Source: an uncultured Paracoccaceae bacterium (GTDB taxonomy: Bacteria > Pseudomonadota > Alphaproteobacteria > Rhodobacterales > Rhodobacteraceae). Taken from it: DNA of 7,996 bases. Under the pieces are notes generated by a model. The model ran no database searches and was not told the DNA's origin. It saw only the letters and a program-made list of their open reading frames with translations. The DNA is taken from assembly GCA_937132145.1 (NCBI GenBank), contig CAKZNY010000087.1, positions 1 through 7,996 of the forward strand. The letters are read 5' to 3'. Below are positions 5,998 to 7,996 of the stretch, piece after piece. The translations under genes and the position numbers were made by a program. Position 1 is the first letter of the stretch. Each line of letters opens with the position of its first letter.

Positions 5998-6735
5998 ATG
6001 CCGGATGTGGATATAACAGCCAAACCGCCGTATAACCGTGTGCTTTTAAAGATTTCAGGCGAGGCATTGATGGGCGACCAGCAGTTCGGTCTGCACCCGC
6101 CAACCGTCGAGCGGATCGCGAAAGAAATCAAGAAAGTTCGCGATGCAGGCGTTGAAGTGTGTCTGGTTATCGGGGGCGGAAATATTTTCCGGGGCTTGCA
6201 AGGCAGCGCACAGGGAATGGAGCGCACGACCGCCGATTATATGGGCATGTTGGCCACGGTCATGAACGCCTTGGCCATGCAGAGCGCGCTCGAGGCGCTG
6301 GATATTCACACACGCGTCGTCTCGGCTATCCCGATGGATCAGGTTTGCGAGCCCTACCTTCGCCGCCGCGCCGTTCGCCATCTGGAAAAGAAACGCGTAG
6401 TTATTTTTGCGGCCGGAACGGGTAATCCGTATTTCACAACGGACACGGCTGCAACGTTGCGCGCCTCGGAAATGAAGTGCGATGCGATCTTTAAGGCGAC
6501 GCAGGTTGACGGGATTTACGACAGTGACCCTAAAACCAATCCGGATGCAAAACGTTACGACCGTGTGAGCTATGATACTGTGTTGCAGAAAAACCTGAAG
6601 GTGATGGATGCATCCGCGATTGCACTGGCACGCGATAACGGGTTGCCGATAATTGTGTTCTCATTAGATACGCCGGGCGGATTTTTGAGCATTTTGCATG
6701 GTAAAGGCAAGTTTACCATCGTAGAACCTAGTTAA
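5998..6735 (+). CDS. pyrH: UMP kinase
   Basis: Bacterial UMP kinase of the amino-acid kinase fold: UMP + ATP gives UDP + ADP, the step that feeds all pyrimidine nucleotides; usually a hexamer activated by GTP and inhibited by UTP. It has 245 residues, close to the family length. Visible blocks: [10 protein letters not shown] (15-24, phosphate binding), [10 protein letters not shown] (57-66), Asp80 in the [16 protein letters not shown] stretch (75-90) that contacts [16 protein letters not shown] (140-152) and the ATP-side [13 protein letters not shown]. The start is fixed by AGGAG at 5984-5988, 9 nt before the ATG at 5998. An in-frame ATG at 5914 lies inside the tsf terminator loop and is not plausible. 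frr follows after 21 bp, so the two are probably co-transcribed. Confidence 0.98.
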   Translation: MPDVDITAKPPYNRVLLKISGEALMGDQQFGLHPPTVERIAKEIKKVRDAGVEVCLVIGGGNIFRGLQGSAQGMERTTADYMGMLATVMNALAMQSALEALDIHTRVVSAIPMDQVCEPYLRRRAVRHLEKKRVVIFAAGTGNPYFTTDTAATLRASEMKCDAIFKATQVDGIYDSDPKTNPDAKRYDRVSYDTVLQKNLKVMDASAIALARDNGLPIIVFSLDTPGGFLSILHGKGKFTIVEPS

Positions 6736-6756
6736 ACATTCCGCAGGAGACAAAAC

Positions 6757-7320
6757 ATGTCTGATGAAATCGAAGACGTTGATCTGGACGATCTGGAAAA
6801 ACGTATGGCAGGGGCGTTGAACGCGCTTAAACACGACTTCAATTCGCTGCGGACGGGCAGGGCGTCTGCCTCGATGCTTGATGCGATTATGGTGGATGCT
6901 TACGGCAGTAAAACGCCGATCAATCAGGTGGCAACAATCAAAGTGCCGGACCCTCGTATGGTTTCTGTTAACGTCTGGGATAAAGGCATGGTTGTCGCGG
7001 TGGATAAAGCTATCCGCCAATCTGGCTTGGGCTTGAACCCTGTGATGGACGGCACAACATTGCGTTTGCCTATTCCTGAATTGAACGAGGAACGCCGTCG
7101 CGATCTCTCCAAGCTTGCTGGCCAATACGGCGAAAAAGCCCGAATTTCTGTGCGGAATGTACGTCGTGATGGCATGGATCATCTGAAAAAACTCAAAGAG
7201 TCGATGGGCGAAGATGACCAGAAATTGTGGCATGACGAAATTCAGGAACTGACCGACAAAGCGATTTCCAACATCGACAAGACGCTTGAAACGAAACAAG
7301 AAGAAATCATGAAAGTCTAG
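6757..7320 (+). CDS. frr: Ribosome recycling factor
   Basis: Works with EF-G to split the post-termination ribosome so that subunits and mRNA are released. It has 187 residues against about 185 in E. coli. The three-helix-bundle domain is seen in the N-terminal helix with [13 protein letters not shown] (30-42) and in the C-terminal helices with VRNVRRD (132-138), a conserved basic patch for 23S rRNA contact, and the final coiled segment [19 protein letters not shown]. The small beta domain between them includes [20 protein letters not shown] at 6745-6749 precedes the ATG by 7 nt. It lies 21 bp after pyrH. The next gene is cdsA, without uppS between. Confidence 0.98.
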   Translation: MSDEIEDVDLDDLEKRMAGALNALKHDFNSLRTGRASASMLDAIMVDAYGSKTPINQVATIKVPDPRMVSVNVWDKGMVVAVDKAIRQSGLGLNPVMDGTTLRLPIPELNEERRRDLSKLAGQYGEKARISVRNVRRDGMDHLKKLKESMGEDDQKLWHDEIQELTDKAISNIDKTLETKQEEIMKV

Positions 7321-7359
7321 TTTGAACACTGTGGGCAGTATAATATGCAGGACAATATA

Positions 7360-7996
7360 ATGAGCGGTAAGGCGAATAAATTTCTCGATCTTGGTACACG
7401 TATTTTGTCTGCCATTGTCATGATTGCGATCTCCGTTACTGCTTTTTGGCTGGGCGGGTACTGGGCGATCGGATTCATCGGACTCGGCGCGCTGGTTTTG
7501 CTGTGGGAATTCCACACAATGCTGCGCCATGAAGAGGTGCGCGGCAAAATTGATCTGGCTATCATGGGCGGATCGGCAGTTTTATCGGTATACGCGACAT
7601 TCACCTATGGCTGGATTTTGGGCGCGGCGGTATTAATTGTCGGCGCGGCAGCTTTGTACAAAAGCGACCACGAAAACTGGTTCTGGTTGTCGTCGGGCCT
7701 GCTGTACATAGGGGCATCGATGACCGCGATGCTGATGATTTTCCTGTCACCGGAACACGGTTTATTTGATGTGTTCTGGGTGGTTTTAATCGTCGCCTTG
7801 GCGGATATCGGTGGCTATTTCGCTGGCCGGATTATTGGCGGCCCTAAACTGTGGCCTGCGGTTAGCCCCAAGAAAACATGGGCCGGAACGATCGCTGGTT
7901 GGTGCTTGGCAATAGTTGCGGGGGCGCTTTTAGGATGGTTTGGACCAGAACCCGTCATGCGCTCGCTGGTGATCAGCTTTGTCATCGCTGTGGCCT
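7360..7996 (+). CDS. cdsA: Phosphatidate cytidylyltransferase (CDP-diglyceride synthase), cut by window edge
   Basis: Integral inner-membrane enzyme making CDP-diacylglycerol from phosphatidic acid and CTP, the precursor of all bacterial phospholipids. 212 codons are visible of an expected 260-285. Several hydrophobic helices run from about residue 15 on. The recognisable block is ADIGGYFAGR (148-157) followed by GGPKLWPAVSPKKTWAG (160-176), matching the DTGAYFFGR and SPKKTWEG region of CdsA. The C-terminal signature with the catalytic Asp/His residues lies beyond the window. I prefer the ATG at 7360 because AGGA at 7349-7352 is well spaced; the in-frame ATG at 7345 has only a weak GGGCAG upstream. 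It follows frr by 39 bp, likely in the same transcript. Confidence 0.95.
   Translation, partial: MSGKANKFLDLGTRILSAIVMIAISVTAFWLGGYWAIGFIGLGALVLLWEFHTMLRHEEVRGKIDLAIMGGSAVLSVYATFTYGWILGAAVLIVGAAALYKSDHENWFWLSSGLLYIGASMTAMLMIFLSPEHGLFDVFWVVLIVALADIGGYFAGRIIGGPKLWPAVSPKKTWAGTIAGWCLAIVAGALLGWFGPEPVMRSLVISFVIAVA

Noticed and set aside
6664..7530. Long open frame (288 codons) antisense to frr and the cdsA start
   Set aside because: It spans three real plus-strand genes, and its translation is His/Gln/Arg-rich and unlike a folded protein.
1..7996. Defence system, prophage, insertion sequence, CRISPR array or integron
   Set aside because: I found no transposase, integrase, nuclease or restriction genes, no direct-repeat arrays and no tRNA-associated attachment sites; nearly all of the sequence is accounted for by housekeeping genes.

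Overview
The window looks like chromosome of an alphaproteobacterium, most likely a marine member of the Rhodobacterales with only moderate GC. This rests on the recognisable character of the S2, EF-Ts, UMP kinase and RRF proteins, the acidic S2 tail, and the gene order. I could not run a search, so the order-level call is inference. Almost all of the window is ordinary chromosomal coding sequence. I see no phage, transposase, CRISPR or toxin-antitoxin genes and no tRNA or rRNA.

Left half (about 1-3150, minus strand). One apparent transcription unit reads leftward: psuK (PfkB-family kinase), psuG (pseudouridine-5'-phosphate glycosidase), a DUF502 two-helix membrane protein, and an ArgO/LysE-type amino-acid exporter cut by the left edge. 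psuK/psuG overlap by ATGA and DUF502/argO by GTGA, so each pair is probably translationally coupled. The two pairs are separated by 60 bp that holds a perfect 12-bp inverted repeat. PsuK and PsuG together degrade pseudouridine to uracil and ribose 5-phosphate. The other two genes have no obvious link to that pathway.

Middle (about 3150-4076). A divergent 117-residue protein with three predicted membrane helices has no family I recognise. It is followed by 401 bp without a credible gene. That stretch contains a perfect 18-bp inverted repeat, two tentative promoters, and a leader upstream of rpsB that can fold into a pseudoknot-like structure reaching the Shine-Dalgarno region.

Right half (4077-7996, plus strand). 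This is the conserved translation and envelope block: rpsB (ribosomal protein S2), tsf (EF-Ts), an intrinsic terminator, then pyrH (UMP kinase), frr (ribosome recycling factor) and cdsA (CDP-diglyceride synthase, cut by the right edge). uppS, usually found between frr and cdsA in this block, is absent: only 39 bp separate frr from the chosen cdsA start.

I found no obviously new multi-gene system. The observations most worth checking are the missing uppS, the rpsB leader fold, the two large intergenic inverted repeats and the unclassified small membrane protein.
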